Origin: Phialocephala subalpina
Lineage: Eukaryota; Ascomycota; Leotiomycetes; Helotiales; Mollisiaceae
Assembly: GCA_900073065.1 (NCBI GenBank)
Contig: FJOG01000002.1
Span: 29,974 to 77,589 of the forward strand
DNA: 47,616 nt
Reading direction: 5' to 3'
A program made the translations under genes and the position numbers. Shown here piece after piece: positions 10,651-20,579 of this stretch (its first letter is position 1; each line of letters begins with the position of its first letter). The notes beneath the pieces were generated by a model. That model was not told the origin of the DNA and did no database searches. It was given only the letters and a program-made list of their open reading frames with translations.

Positions 10651-12199
10651 GCGGCAAACGTTTCCTCCTGCTTGGTGACCGACTGTTAGAGTAAGCAAGA
10701 GCTCCAGATGGGATTCCGAAAGTCCCGGGATATTAGGATCATCCAGAGGAAAGGAACTCACCTTCACCACACTTCATGCACTCGACTCCTTCGGCGGAGC
10801 GAAGCTCGGGGCGTTCTTGGCATAGTAAGGAAGAATCGCCCAGCTGTAGAGAAGAGAAACGGTACCTAGATTGGGATTGTGGTGATCGGGGGTTCATGGT
10901 TGATTGTCGCTGTGGTGACGGTACGTGAGGCTGCGGACACACATTGGAATGGTAGTGTTGTTGTGGGGGAAGGTTGTTGCGTGGAGGGAGGTTGTTATGC
11001 GGAAGAGGATTGCAATGAAGATGAAGAGTTCATGGTCGCTTGCTCTGTAGTAGGTGGTTGCTGCGATAAAGTTGAACAAGAGAAGGAGATTGAGATGCGG
11101 GGGAGCGTTGGTGCGTGGATTTGTGGGATCAGATCCGAAGCGGAGTGCGGGGTAAACTAAAGGTTACAGTCTTTTTCTTGGCGACTCCAGCTTTGACGAC
11201 CTCGTCTGAATTGGAACATTCCCACGCGCCAATTGATTTGACAAGCCGGCTCGAGGCGTCGTGGAGACTAAGGTATTCAGGCTTGCTTTAAGGCAGGATC
11301 GAAGGTTGGGATTTTCTTTCTTGTTTTCCGAGCGCTACCCAAGTGTTGGTGGCGTGTCCTGTGCTGATGAGGAACTGATTACGTGACCGAGATCTCGCAA
11401 TTCTCTGGATTGAAGTGCAACCTGGAAGAGCGAGACAGCCCTTCCCGACCAATCGAACAAAACGAAAGATACTCGTCGCCATTTATCAAACGCGAAGCAA
11501 AGCAGCGAGCGGATTACCACCGACCAACTATTCCCATCAACGGAATGCCGCCACGTTCTGGTCATATTTCGACCAACATCAACGATCCCAATACTTTCTC
11601 TTCACTACCACGAAGGAATCAACATCAAGCATGTTACCTCACAAGAACATTCGCGATGGTCCCCTTACCCAAGGCTCCGAGACCAACACCTCTTCAACTG
11701 CCAGCAAAGCGTCTTCGGCAAGTTATCTTGGCTACTTCGATGCCCAAAATCTTCATTCACGGGATCCTCCACTTAGACCACAACCTCCTATCGATCCACA
11801 ATCCGAAGTTCCCCGGCTAGACTATGAATTAAAAAAACTCCGCATCTTGCCAGAAAGAACTACGACGTATTCAAGACGAAGGCCCTTGCCTTGGATGCAA
11901 CTGGATAAACTTCGAAGAGGAAACCTTTCTTTGCAAGAAAGACTAGAGAACAACAAGTTGGATGTAAGGCACAACTTCAACATTTGTATCAAACAACCCT
12001 CACGGAGGAAAGGATTGTTGATGGAGAGCTTCAACTAGCTCTCCCTCCTCCTAATACAGACACAGGCTATAAAGTTCTACATACAACGGGACATTGTACA
12101 AACGGTTTCTTGTTAGTTATAATCGTTAGTTCCTCAATATGCCGCCCGAATTTGGATTCCTCGGTTGCATTCTCCACCTCTTTTGTCGTTGGCTTCTGA
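10651..12199. other. Gene-free, partly coding-like DNA
   Basis: The longest frame is 207 codons on the plus strand (11,415-12,038), with basic, Ser/Thr-rich composition but no motif. A different frame of the same strand reads LARKNYDVFKTKALALDA near 11,850 and LYQTTLTEERIVDGELQLA near 11,985-12,040, which look more like real protein but are separated by stops. I take this as a frame-broken relic and do not call a gene. Confidence 0.35.
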
Positions 12200-12600
12200 A
12201 GGTACAGCTTATTCTCCGCAACCCTTTTCTCCCCTTCGGCTCCCCGTAGTCTTCCTAGATCTTTGAGGGATTGGATTGGTCCTCTGTCGTTGCCTCTCCA
12301 ACTCCTCATGTAGCTCGTCCTTGTATTCTTCCTGAATCTTCGAGAGGTCGGATTGATCTTTTTATCGTTGCCCCTAGCTCCTCCTACAACTCGTTTTCCG
12401 CCTCTTTCTTTCCATTCTTTAGCTCATTGCATTCTTGCCGAATCTCGAAGCCTGGAAAGACCAACTTGATTATTTTGTCGTTGTCCCTTTACATTATCGC
12501 GGTTTCTAAAGGTGCAGCTCGTTTTTCGCCTTGTTATTCTTCGTTCTCAGCTCCTCCAGAGCCTGGAGTCTAAGCCGATCTTCTTGTGGTGTCCAGTGAT
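12200..12600 (-). pseudogene. Possible coiled-coil protein relic
   Basis: Read on the minus strand, the segment gives charged heptad-like peptides such as EIRQECNELKNGKKEAENEL and EELGATIKRSI, joined across an in-frame TAG where a Gln would fit a helical register. Similar charged peptides occur near 12,250-12,290. The pattern suggests a former coiled-coil region, but no family can be named and no start or end is visible. Confidence 0.3.
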
Positions 12601-12749
12601 AAGAATTTACTCATGCCATGCGTTGCTTGAATTGAACTCATACTTTTCGCGCCTTGTGCAACTTACTCCTTTTGAACCTACAAGAAGTTTGGTAATGCGT
12701 TGTGGTTCTCTCCGCTGAGGTTGACGACCATAGCCACAAACCATCAAGC

Positions 12750-13200
12750 AGCTGCGTACAGTATCGGTGTGGCTGCACACGAAGGTGAAACGCGGAAGTT
12801 ACAAGTCCCTACTCACGCTGCTGGGAGCTCCAGACGAGTCCTGCACTATGACATTCGCCAACGCCGATTAAGTTCAAGCTCATGCCTCCCCATCGCCACA
12901 TGGACACAGTTGGGGCTTGAATGAGGCGGATATAGCTTGTGCACTCCGATCCGCACACTGATATAATTCCAAGATAGCTTACGGCAACTGAGGCTGCGGA
13001 CTCGATGTTGGATGTGGGTAATGAGGAGTTTGTAACTGTTTGCTTAATAGTAAACGCGTTTTAGGGTGACCACACACGAGGCTGTGGACTCACCGTTTGG
13101 GTTGGAGGACGAGATGTGCGATGACCCATTGGTTGGTGGCAGCACATGAGGTTGCGGACACGCTAGAGATGGCGGCATAGAGAGTCCACGGTTCCTTGCT
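12750..13200 (+). repeat. Degenerate repeats with V-T/A-x-H-E-A-A-D-[ST] peptide
   Basis: The phrase GAGGCTGCGGAC followed by [AT]C recurs near 12,987, 13,078 (GAGGCTGTGGACTC) and 13,146 (GAGGTTGCGGACAC), and once more upstream at 10,927. GTGGCTGCACACGAAGGT at about 12,770 looks like a further copy. The copies translate to VAAHE-, ATEAADS, VTTHEAVDS and VAAHEVADT, so the repeats probably descend from a coding array. They are too decayed to define a unit. Confidence 0.35.
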
Positions 13201-14104
13201 ATGTGGAAGGTGGTCACTTCGGTAAAGGATGAGCAAAGGTAGAAGGTTGTTGGAAGTAGCTACAGAAGAAGATTGTTGCATAGAAACATATCAGGACATA
13301 ATGAACCTCGAAAGATCTTCATGGACTCGAGGAGGCGAGACTGTTGATACGGTTTCCAACAACTTGATGTGCAGGATTTTGAAAGCGAAGAGGGTGCGAT
13401 CCTATTGAGAATGATACAGACACTGGACGCTGCATCTTCAAGAACAACGATTCCTCATTTCTTCTAATATTGTCTTGTTGACTCCATCATCCATTACCTG
13501 AATCGGCTTGGGACAATCTAAGTGACTCATTGTGCTAACAAGCTCGCTCGAGTTTCATTATACGTCCTCCATCTCCATCATCTCAAGTGGCTTCAGAGAA
13601 CTTCGTTCTCTGTACTCAATAAGATGAAATTCATGACATGGTCACTAACGGCACATGGGTTTTCTTCTTGATGTTGAAATTCACTGGTACATATTCTGGA
13701 TTAAGAACGCATGGAGCGCACTTATGAACAGTTTTCCAAAAGCCTAAAGTCGAGACCCAACTCACTGGTACAAAATTCGACGCCCAACAGAACAACCTGC
13801 AAACTCTTTCTTGATATCCATGATCATTGCTTCTTGAATTTCCTTTCTCACTTACAAAGTAGCTTGCTGGGTTCGACGCCCAGCGGAGCATCTATTTCCT
13901 GATATCCATGATCGTTGCTACCTGATCCGGCAAAGGACTGAGATGCATTCATGCTGCCAGCTGCTCAAGTTGATGGCTCATGTTCTCAGCGTTGTTTACT
14001 CGCTGGGTGGCTTATTGAGCACAGTTACAAATGGTTGAGCAGTGCTGTATTAGTGTTACTGCGCATGGATTGCTATACACGAAGGGAGCCATATCATTGC
14101 GAAA
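13201..14104. other. No gene seen; one short duplication
   Basis: A ~50-bp phrase containing TTCGACGCCCA and TTGATATCCATGATCATTGC occurs at about 13,779-13,831 and again at 13,872-13,918, suggesting a ~90-bp diverged duplication. The GGTTCGACGCC in it looks like a tRNA B box, but no folded tRNA can be drawn around it. Nothing else is recognised. Confidence 0.45.
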
Positions 14105-14675
14105 CTGCAGCTTTTGAGTGAGTGAGCAAATGCAATGCGGAAGCGCTCAAAAGCTATAATTATTTATACTCTCGCACTAATCGCAAAATAAGTAATTAGC
14201 TCACTGAGCAACCAAATTTACACCAAATTTAATCACTCACTCAAAGCTATAATTGTTTAAACAAATAATCAGCTCACTGAGCGACCAAATGTACACCAAA
14301 TTTAATCACTCACTCAAAGCTATAATTATTTATATTCTCGTACTAATTACTAAACATGTGATTAGCTCACTGAGTGACCAAATTTGCACCCAATTTGATT
14401 ACTCACTGAAAAACTAAAAAAAATTTATATTCTAGTACTAATTACTAAACATGTAATTAGCTCACTGAGTGACCAAATTTGCACTAAATTTGGTTACTCA
14501 CTGAAAAACTAGAATTTTTTATATTCTCGCGTTAATTACCAAATATGTGATTGGCTCACTGAGTGACCAAATTTGCACCAAATTTGGTTACTCACTTAAA
14601 AGTTACAATTGTATATATTCTCTTACTAATCACTGAACAAGTAATCAGCTCACTGAGCCACCAAATTTCAAACCC
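14105..14675. repeat. Satellite array 3 (about 6 units)
   Basis: Six units occur in the orientation of array 1, each with GCTCACTGAGTGACC and the dyad CAAATTTGCACCAAATTTG followed by a TTACTCACT-containing phrase and TATTCTCGTACTAATTACTA. The left edge begins with a fragment in the opposite orientation (GCAGCTTTTGAGTGAGTGAG, 14,107-14,126), so an inversion junction lies at about 14,130-14,150. Confidence 0.88.
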
Positions 14676-15419
14676 TTCTTGCAAGTATAGCGCATTGGCC
14701 AACGCCGAACAATTTCACCCTTATGCGACCTCATCGCCATCTTGGCACACTGGGTCTTGGAATTCGCCGGGCGAGTTTTGTCGTCTCGGTATACAGTTCT
14801 CTTCAGCTTGGTTGTTGTGCTGATGGGTGCATGGAGCTTGTAATGGCGAAGTTCCACTGGGCCTGCTGTCATCTTTAGCTCAGCCATGGTCCGGAAGGGT
14901 TCTCAACTCTCATTATAGCGAGTGTCTGTCCATTTGGTCTGCAGCCATCTTTAACTCAACCACCATCCAAAAGAGTTCGTGCCCTCATTCTGCGACCGTA
15001 GGTGCATAGAACCTCGGATGTTGAGGTTTGGACTTAAGAATCAATCTCATATATGAAAGTATCAAAAGAGCAGATGAATGAGAATAACGAGACTCCATAT
15101 ACTCGATGTTGCGCCTCAAGAGATGCATTGAGTGGTCATAAACGCCTGAACTTGGACGTGACTTAGGAAGCGATCCTTGGGAGAGAATAGTTAAAATCAA
15201 AGGAAAGATTTGAATATCATTGGACACTCGTTAACATAGAGTTCTAGGTAGCTTCGAACAGACAATAATAACGACGACTAAGCTCTAATTATGCTTATGA
15301 CTAGAGATATAGATACAAGCTATTCGAAAAGGCTCTCCTCTTTATCAAGGACTCGATTCCCGTGCCAGCCAAGATGCATTATAATCGTGTTCGACATGGT
15401 TGTTCGATACTTGATAGTT
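14676..15419. other. No gene recognised
   Basis: On the minus strand the peptides ELKMTAGPVE (near 14,880) and VELKMAADQMD (near 14,955) suggest one more short diverged coding-like duplication. The rest is unremarkable and without motifs. Confidence 0.35.
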
Positions 15420-16035
15420 GAATGTGACGAGCTATGCTTTCACTGTCGTTGATCTGATGTACTCAGACTTGGACGAGCCTCGACCGTAGCTAATTATCGA
15501 CTGTGACGAGCTATACTTTGGTGCTATTGACTCGAGGTCCTCGGATGTAGGCAGGCCTTGAACCATAACTAGTTGGCGACGGTGACGGGGTATGCTTTCA
15601 ATACCGTTGGCTTTGGAATCTCAAAAGGAAGGAAAGTTCCATTAATGAGGACAAAGAAGGACCAAGCATCCAAGTTCGCCCACGTACACGTAATTCGCAG
15701 CGTCGAGCCGATATATCAAATGTCACAGGCTCCGCAGAGTCCGTAGCAAAAAAGAGCAATGGTGAGGTACTAGTTGGAGAAGGTCATGCAAATATGAGAG
15801 AAGGAATGTTGCCATGCGGAACGGCCGTATTCTCAGAACTTGGAGGCGAAGATGATGGGAAATTCCGTGTCTCCTAGAACGACGGTTAATTGCCCAAAGT
15901 GACGAGCTATGCCTTCTGTGCCGTTGTATTCGGTACCGTTGACTTTGGAGTTTGAGAAGAGAGAAAAATTTCCAACAACCATTGATGGTCCATGGTGACG
16001 AGCTATGCTTTCAGTGCCGTTGACTCCAGAGTGTG
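15420..16035. repeat. Five spaced copies of a TGACGAGCTATGCTTTCA element
   Basis: Copies start at about 15,424, 15,503, 15,582, 15,900 and 15,996. The first three are spaced by 79 bp each. The last two extend further, sharing GTGCCGTTGACT and GAGT.TGAGAAG. On the minus strand the last two copies encode KVNGTE-x-IARH-type peptides. The regular 79-bp spacing points to a tandem array interrupted by about 300 bp of other sequence. Confidence 0.55.
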
Positions 16036-16442
16036 AGAAGCGAGCAAGTACCATCAGGCTCGAGATGAGCTTAGTTAGGAGTAGTAGGCGGGTACTAGGA
16101 AGAGGATCCTTGACACGTACTCGTATCCGCCCATGCCCCAGTCTTCCCCGAAAACGGCTGGGAGATCCAAGAAGAGACACACCTGTCAAGATCAACTGTC
16201 GCGGCGAACACCCTTTTGACCGAACTAGACATCGACTTCTGCTGTGCTTAAGTCGGCCATTGACACCTCTTCGTCTATCCCAACCCTTTCGTCTTTAAGT
16301 CTGCGTTGATGACGGGGCACTACATGCGTTCGGACGACTACTCCATTCTTCAATGCCAACGCCATTATCCTGTGTTCGCATTCGCCGCTAGCCCGTTCCT
16401 TAAAAATCAGCTTCGCCCTCTTGGATTCTCGAATCTCCGTCC
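16036..16442. other. No gene seen
   Basis: A GC-normal spacer with only short frames. No motif is recognised on either strand. Confidence 0.4.
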
Positions 16443-17030
16443 CTAGATAAGCAGCTTCATTTCCCTCTTAGATGAAGATTTATCCTCTTGAGCCCTCATT
16501 CTAACCAATTTCCCTTCTACAGTATCATGGAAAGCACTTTCGGACATCGATGCCAATCCCGAACAACGGGTGTTTGCGATCGCAGTGCTGTTCTCAGACG
16601 GAGACCATCCTATCCATACCATAGCATCCCCACGCGAACTTGACGGTATCGGAGAGGATTTGTCGTATTCGAACATTCCAACGAAAGTGTTGAAGAGTCC
16701 TTGCACCAGGTGATGATGACGCTGCAGGTCGGGAAGTGTAGAAGCAGTTGTTGGAGCGGAGGTCATGTTCAGGATATTTAGCATATTGCTCGCACCAAGA
16801 GTTAACGGAGAAGAATCTCTCGCAGTGGGGCTTCCGTATATGTGATCTCTGGTTTGCTGCAGCCCAAAAGCATCCTTGAGCTCAGAAGTCGAGTCCCCAC
16901 TTCCCGCAGCAGATATTATGCTCGGCAGCATCGTGCTTCTCACTATCCAAAATTGGGAGAAGCATCTCGCCGCATTCGTAAATGTGATCCCCGACTTAGC
17001 GCCGCTCAGACGCATTCTCAGAAAGGACAT
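16443..17030 (-). CDS. Hypothetical 195-codon ORF, possibly a gene fragment
   Basis: This is the longest balanced-composition frame in the left half of the window. It starts at an ATG at 17,030 (with a second ATG 33 codons in) and ends at 16,443. The product would be soluble, with a Ser/Thr-rich N-terminal half, a central stretch rich in hydrophobic residues (HHHLVQGLFNTFVGMFEYDK) and a basic C-terminus. No domain, signal peptide or membrane segment is seen. It overlaps an opposing plus-strand frame (16,876-17,169), and its surroundings are decayed repeats, so it may be chance or a relic. Confidence 0.22.
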   Translation of the reverse strand: MSFLRMRLSGAKSGITFTNAARCFSQFWIVRSTMLPSIISAAGSGDSTSELKDAFGLQQTRDHIYGSPTARDSSPLTLGASNMLNILNMTSAPTTASTLPDLQRHHHLVQGLFNTFVGMFEYDKSSPIPSSSRGDAMVWIGWSPSENSTAIANTRCSGLASMSESAFHDTVEGKLVRMRAQEDKSSSKREMKLLI

Positions 17031-17149
17031 GGTAGAAGTTCTTCAGACATTGTGGATACGAGACAGACTGCGCGAGCAACCTGTCGGTACTGAGATCGAT
17101 GCAGAAGTGCACGTCTCAGAGTATGAGGGGGTTAGCCACCCGAAAGCCG

Positions 17150-17790
17150 CAGTGATCCGTTCACCATAAAGCATGTCAGCATAAGCCGCAACGATGAGCT
17201 CTGTCAGTTGCTGCTCACGTGTAGCGTACTCTCCTTCCTTATGTAGAATAGCTCAGGGGTAATCTCACAGACCCTTATATCCTCATTCTCTCTCCCTAGC
17301 TAGATCTGCAGCTTAACAATCAGTTCTTTACCCACAAACTGCTGCGTGTAGCATCTGACACGTTCACCATGAAGCATGGCAGCAGGGCCGCAACGATCCG
17401 TTCACCATGAAGAATGATAGCCTCAGCCGGAACTGTTGGACTCTTCGCTGGAAATATGCCTACAGATATCTTCGGGTCGCATGTGGAACGATTCGAGAGA
17501 GACAGTACGGCGATCGAGCGCAAGCCTGAGCCCCTACAGATATCTCCAGGTCGCATGTGGATCGACTTCGAGAAAAACAGTACCGTGATTGAGCACGAGC
17601 CTGAGCCTGAGAATGCAACCCGCTGCGTGGCAGCAGTAGTGCTAATACGATGACTCACAGTGGAGGTGCTGCTGAATATGATGATGGCTCTGAACAAGAG
17701 GTCAGCCGAGTCTTCTCTGCAGTTACAAAGACCACGGCGGTGGTGCGGCTGAGTATGACGATGGCTCTGAGCAGGAGATCTTCCAGGTCA
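17150..17790 (+). repeat. Dispersed coding-like repeat, copy II, with a 74-bp tandem duplication
   Basis: The phrase GATCCGTTCACCAT followed by A[AT]GAAG/AAAGCA occurs three times here (near 17,155, 17,362 and 17,396). A 74-bp unit starting ACAGATATCT is duplicated in tandem (17,462-17,535 and 17,536-about 17,609). GAATATGATGATGGCTCTGA near 17,671 and GAGTATGACGATGGCTCTGA near 17,752 both encode EYDDGSEQE. The structure matches copy I at 10,075-10,290, but it is longer and internally duplicated. Confidence 0.5.
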
Positions 17791-19039
17791 TCTAGAGTCA
17801 GTGGAAGAATCATCGTAGCTTAGCACAATTTGCGTTTGTATAAGCTTGTGCACTGTCCCAACTATCGAAGTGGGGGCTCGTCTAAGTATACAAACAGTGT
17901 CTTTCAGGAGGAGAATTGAGAACGCTGCGGGGGTTGAAACCAGGGCGAGAGTATTATATACGCCGGAATCTTCCCCGGCACTATCCAAGCTAGGTCGGGG
18001 CTATCTGAATGAATTGTAGACGGTTGAATACAATGCTTCTCCGCAACTGCATTTTCAGGGAAAGAGAAGCGTGGGGTAAACTTCGGTGTTTGACAGGATC
18101 GAATGAAATATGAGACCACTGGCAAAGGCGAGATGACTGCCTTGATGACCCGGTAATTTTGAGCTCTCTGAATATAAGAGAAGATAACTCTATATATGAG
18201 AGGACCAACGTTCAACACAGAAAGATGACGATAGCTTCTAGGAAATTCGAGCCAAACCTCTTCACTCTTTCCTCAGCCAACTCCCTCTTCAACGTCGCAA
18301 GCTCAGCCTCACTCGTCCCAACCAAGCAAGTACGTATTGGAAGATCAGGCACTCAGAAACGGTTCCAACAGTTTTCGAAGGTCCGAGGGACATTGAGAAC
18401 ATACCTACATATCTGCCCTGTAACTACCAGTATATGAACTATTAAGTAAGTCCATGAGAAAGCAATCGACCGAATCACCATCTCTCTCATACACGCTCAG
18501 AACTTTATCCTTGATCTTAGCACAGAACCCTCCAGCTTCCTCATCGACTGACCTCCTTCCCATCTCACTCTTCTTGAGCTGATCAAGGGTAGCATCATGA
18601 ACTTCCTTGTTTCACGAGGCTTTCCTCTAGATCATAAGACTTATTCACCCTGAAATTGTGACATGGGCAGTATGAATACTCGTGTTTGAGCAAACATCGA
18701 AACATGCAAGAAAGAATGGGCTTTGTTTTCCAGACCATCGAATTTCAAAGTGCAGTACGATGACTCAGAATTGAGGTGTTCCAGAGAGGAAGATTTCCGG
18801 TGAACCCATCCGCCAGGATGAGGGACTCCCGTGGAGATTGGCGATGTCTTCTGTTAGAGCCCGATACGGGTTCGTATATTCATTTGACGACTTTCGGGCC
18901 CAGTAGTCGCGAGCAAATCTTGAAGATTGATGCTTGGTGTGGCGTAAGTACTAGCGGCTAGACCGGACAGTGTCTCCTCTTCGTCATCGTCGTCTGCCCA
19001 GACTAGGGATGACTTGATGTTTGCGCCGTTCATGATAGT
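17791..19039. other. No gene recognised
   Basis: Only short overlapping frames occur on both strands (up to about 104 codons, 17,904-18,218 minus). None has a motif or a credible splice structure. Composition is GC-normal. Confidence 0.45.
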
Positions 19040-19287
19040 GACGTCGACCTTTTGATTGGAGGGGCGGGGATGGTTGGAAATGGCGGAGAGACTGATCGGC
19101 TTTCTGATTGAAGAGTGTGGATAGACTGGTCGCCTTCTTGGTTGGAGGAGATAGAGGGACGTTTCGGGGAGGGGTTTTTTTTGGCTGGCTGGCTGGCTGG
19201 CTGGCTAGAGAAGGAGACGACAGTTGGAGAGGGGCGGAGAGACTGGCCAGCTTTTTGGTTGGAGAGGGCGGAGAAACTAGAACGCTT
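19040..19287 (+). repeat. GC-rich degenerate repeats with a (TGGC)6 microsatellite
   Basis: A module containing GGAGAGACTGG(T/C)C(G/A)...CTT.TTGGTTGGAG occurs about three times (near 19,080, 19,120 and 19,228). The microsatellite of six TGGC units lies at 19,182-19,206, directly after a run of T. The repeats end where the cyclophilin relic begins. Confidence 0.6.
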
Positions 19288-19606
19288 GTCCCAAAGACCG
19301 CCGAGAACTTCTCCCGAAAGCACACTAGGCTAGGATTTCTCTCCTTGGCCAACGCTGGTCCTAACGCGTAAGTACGAAGCAGTGCGCGACCCCTCTTCTC
19401 AAAACATGGGTGACCCTTTATCTCCCCAGCAACGGCTCCCAATTCTTCATCACCACCGTCGTCGCTATCTAGCTCGATGGTAAGCACGTCGTTTTCGGCG
19501 AGGTTGCTGATTAGCCGCCGTCAAGGCTCTCGAGGCTAGTGGCAGCGGTAGCGGAAAGGTCCAATACAACAAGAAGCCAACCATCATCAAGCCCGGTGAA
19601 TTGTAA
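19288..19606 (+). pseudogene. Cyclophilin (peptidyl-prolyl cis-trans isomerase) pseudogene fragment
   Basis: The frame reads VPKTAENF directly joined to SRKHTRLGFLSLANAGPN, then an intron (19,368-19,429, GTAAGT to CCCCAG), then ANGSQFFITTVV, an in-frame TAG (19,470-19,472), LDGKHVVFGEVAD, a second TAG (19,512-19,514), and, after a frameshift, AVKALEASGSGSGKVQYNKK with a PTIIKPGEL ending at TAA (19,604-19,606). These are the ordered signature blocks of cyclophilin A-type isomerases. The roughly 50-55 residues normally lying between the VPKTAENF and KHTGxGxLSMANAG blocks are missing, apparently deleted between two ENF-containing sites. The kept intron shows that it came from a genomic duplication, not a retrocopy. 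The first TAG stands where family members have Trp (TGG to TAG). The start region is absent, so the fragment cannot be functional. Confidence 0.85.
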
Positions 19607-20579
19607 ATTAGTCAATAGTGATGGGCGTTGCATGTTCTCCAAGTGCACTATATGCCTCTGCATGTTCGACGACGCAGGGCATATTGTGTAACAGCCTCGA
19701 GAGGTCTGGCATTTATAGCAATCGAAGAACGACGAGGAGACGATTTGAGCCATCGAAACAAGTGCAGGGCAGCGGGGGAAGACACGAGTCAAGACGACGA
19801 CTAAGACTTTAATATCTTCTACTCAAGTGCTTTGCAAGACAATTCGATTCTGTCTCGGACCAGTCTGCCACCTAGAAAAGGCGAGAGCCCGCGATGGCGA
19901 TATCGAGATGCACAAGGGAGACGAAATCAACGTATATGCGTGGTATCCAGAGACCAGGGGCGATAACAAAGGAAGAGGATAGAAAATGCACAGAGAAATA
20001 CTCCCATTGTTGGAATATCGCAGTATGCTCAGAGTGCATTGGCTGATGAGGCGAGAGTCAAGCAGGAGAGGTACGGATTTGATTGTCCCCAGTCGTCTGG
20101 CACATTTGGAGCTGAGTTACAAGCCTAGTTCCCACCGCGCGAGAGCTGGATCCCTCATGCGAGCTGCCATCAAATGGCATCGAAGTCCCCAAACCGATGT
20201 TTTGACCACCGGCAAGACTCCTCCTCAAATAGAGTCCTGTGAGGGGCTGGCTTGCGAGTGGAGCCTCTGACGTCAGCGACCCAACTGGCGATTCCTGGAT
20301 TTGCAAAGAACATCGTGACAACATAGAGAGGAAGAGGAGATAAATCAGGTACTGCTTCTCTGTGACGAAATGTTCTGGCTAGGGATATGGCGCTTTCGTT
20401 GTGTCCTCGATATTGATTCCCCTAAATTTAATGTCGTGGGGTGAAGTGCCTCCCCTTGAAGAGAGAGAGTGTGTCCTGCTGTCCGAAACAGAGGAGCGAC
20501 GACGTTGGTGTTTATGAGACGTAACGGGGGTGTGAAAAGGGGATGCTCCGCCCTCCTCGGTCGAGCAGCAGAGTGTCGA
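19607..20579. other. No gene recognised
   Basis: One plus-strand frame near 19,830-19,980 reads LGPVCHLEKARARDGDIEMH and then KGDEINVYAWYPETRGDNKG before a TAG, which looks protein-like but is unassigned. The remainder has no motif. Confidence 0.35.

Noticed and set aside
11415..12038. 207-codon plus-strand frame
   Set aside because: Composition is basic and Ser-rich without motif, while a different frame gives more protein-like but broken peptides. Not called as a gene.
13840..13900. tRNA-like B-box sequence GGTTCGACGCC
   Set aside because: No acceptor or anticodon stem can be formed around it, and the phrase belongs to a local duplication.
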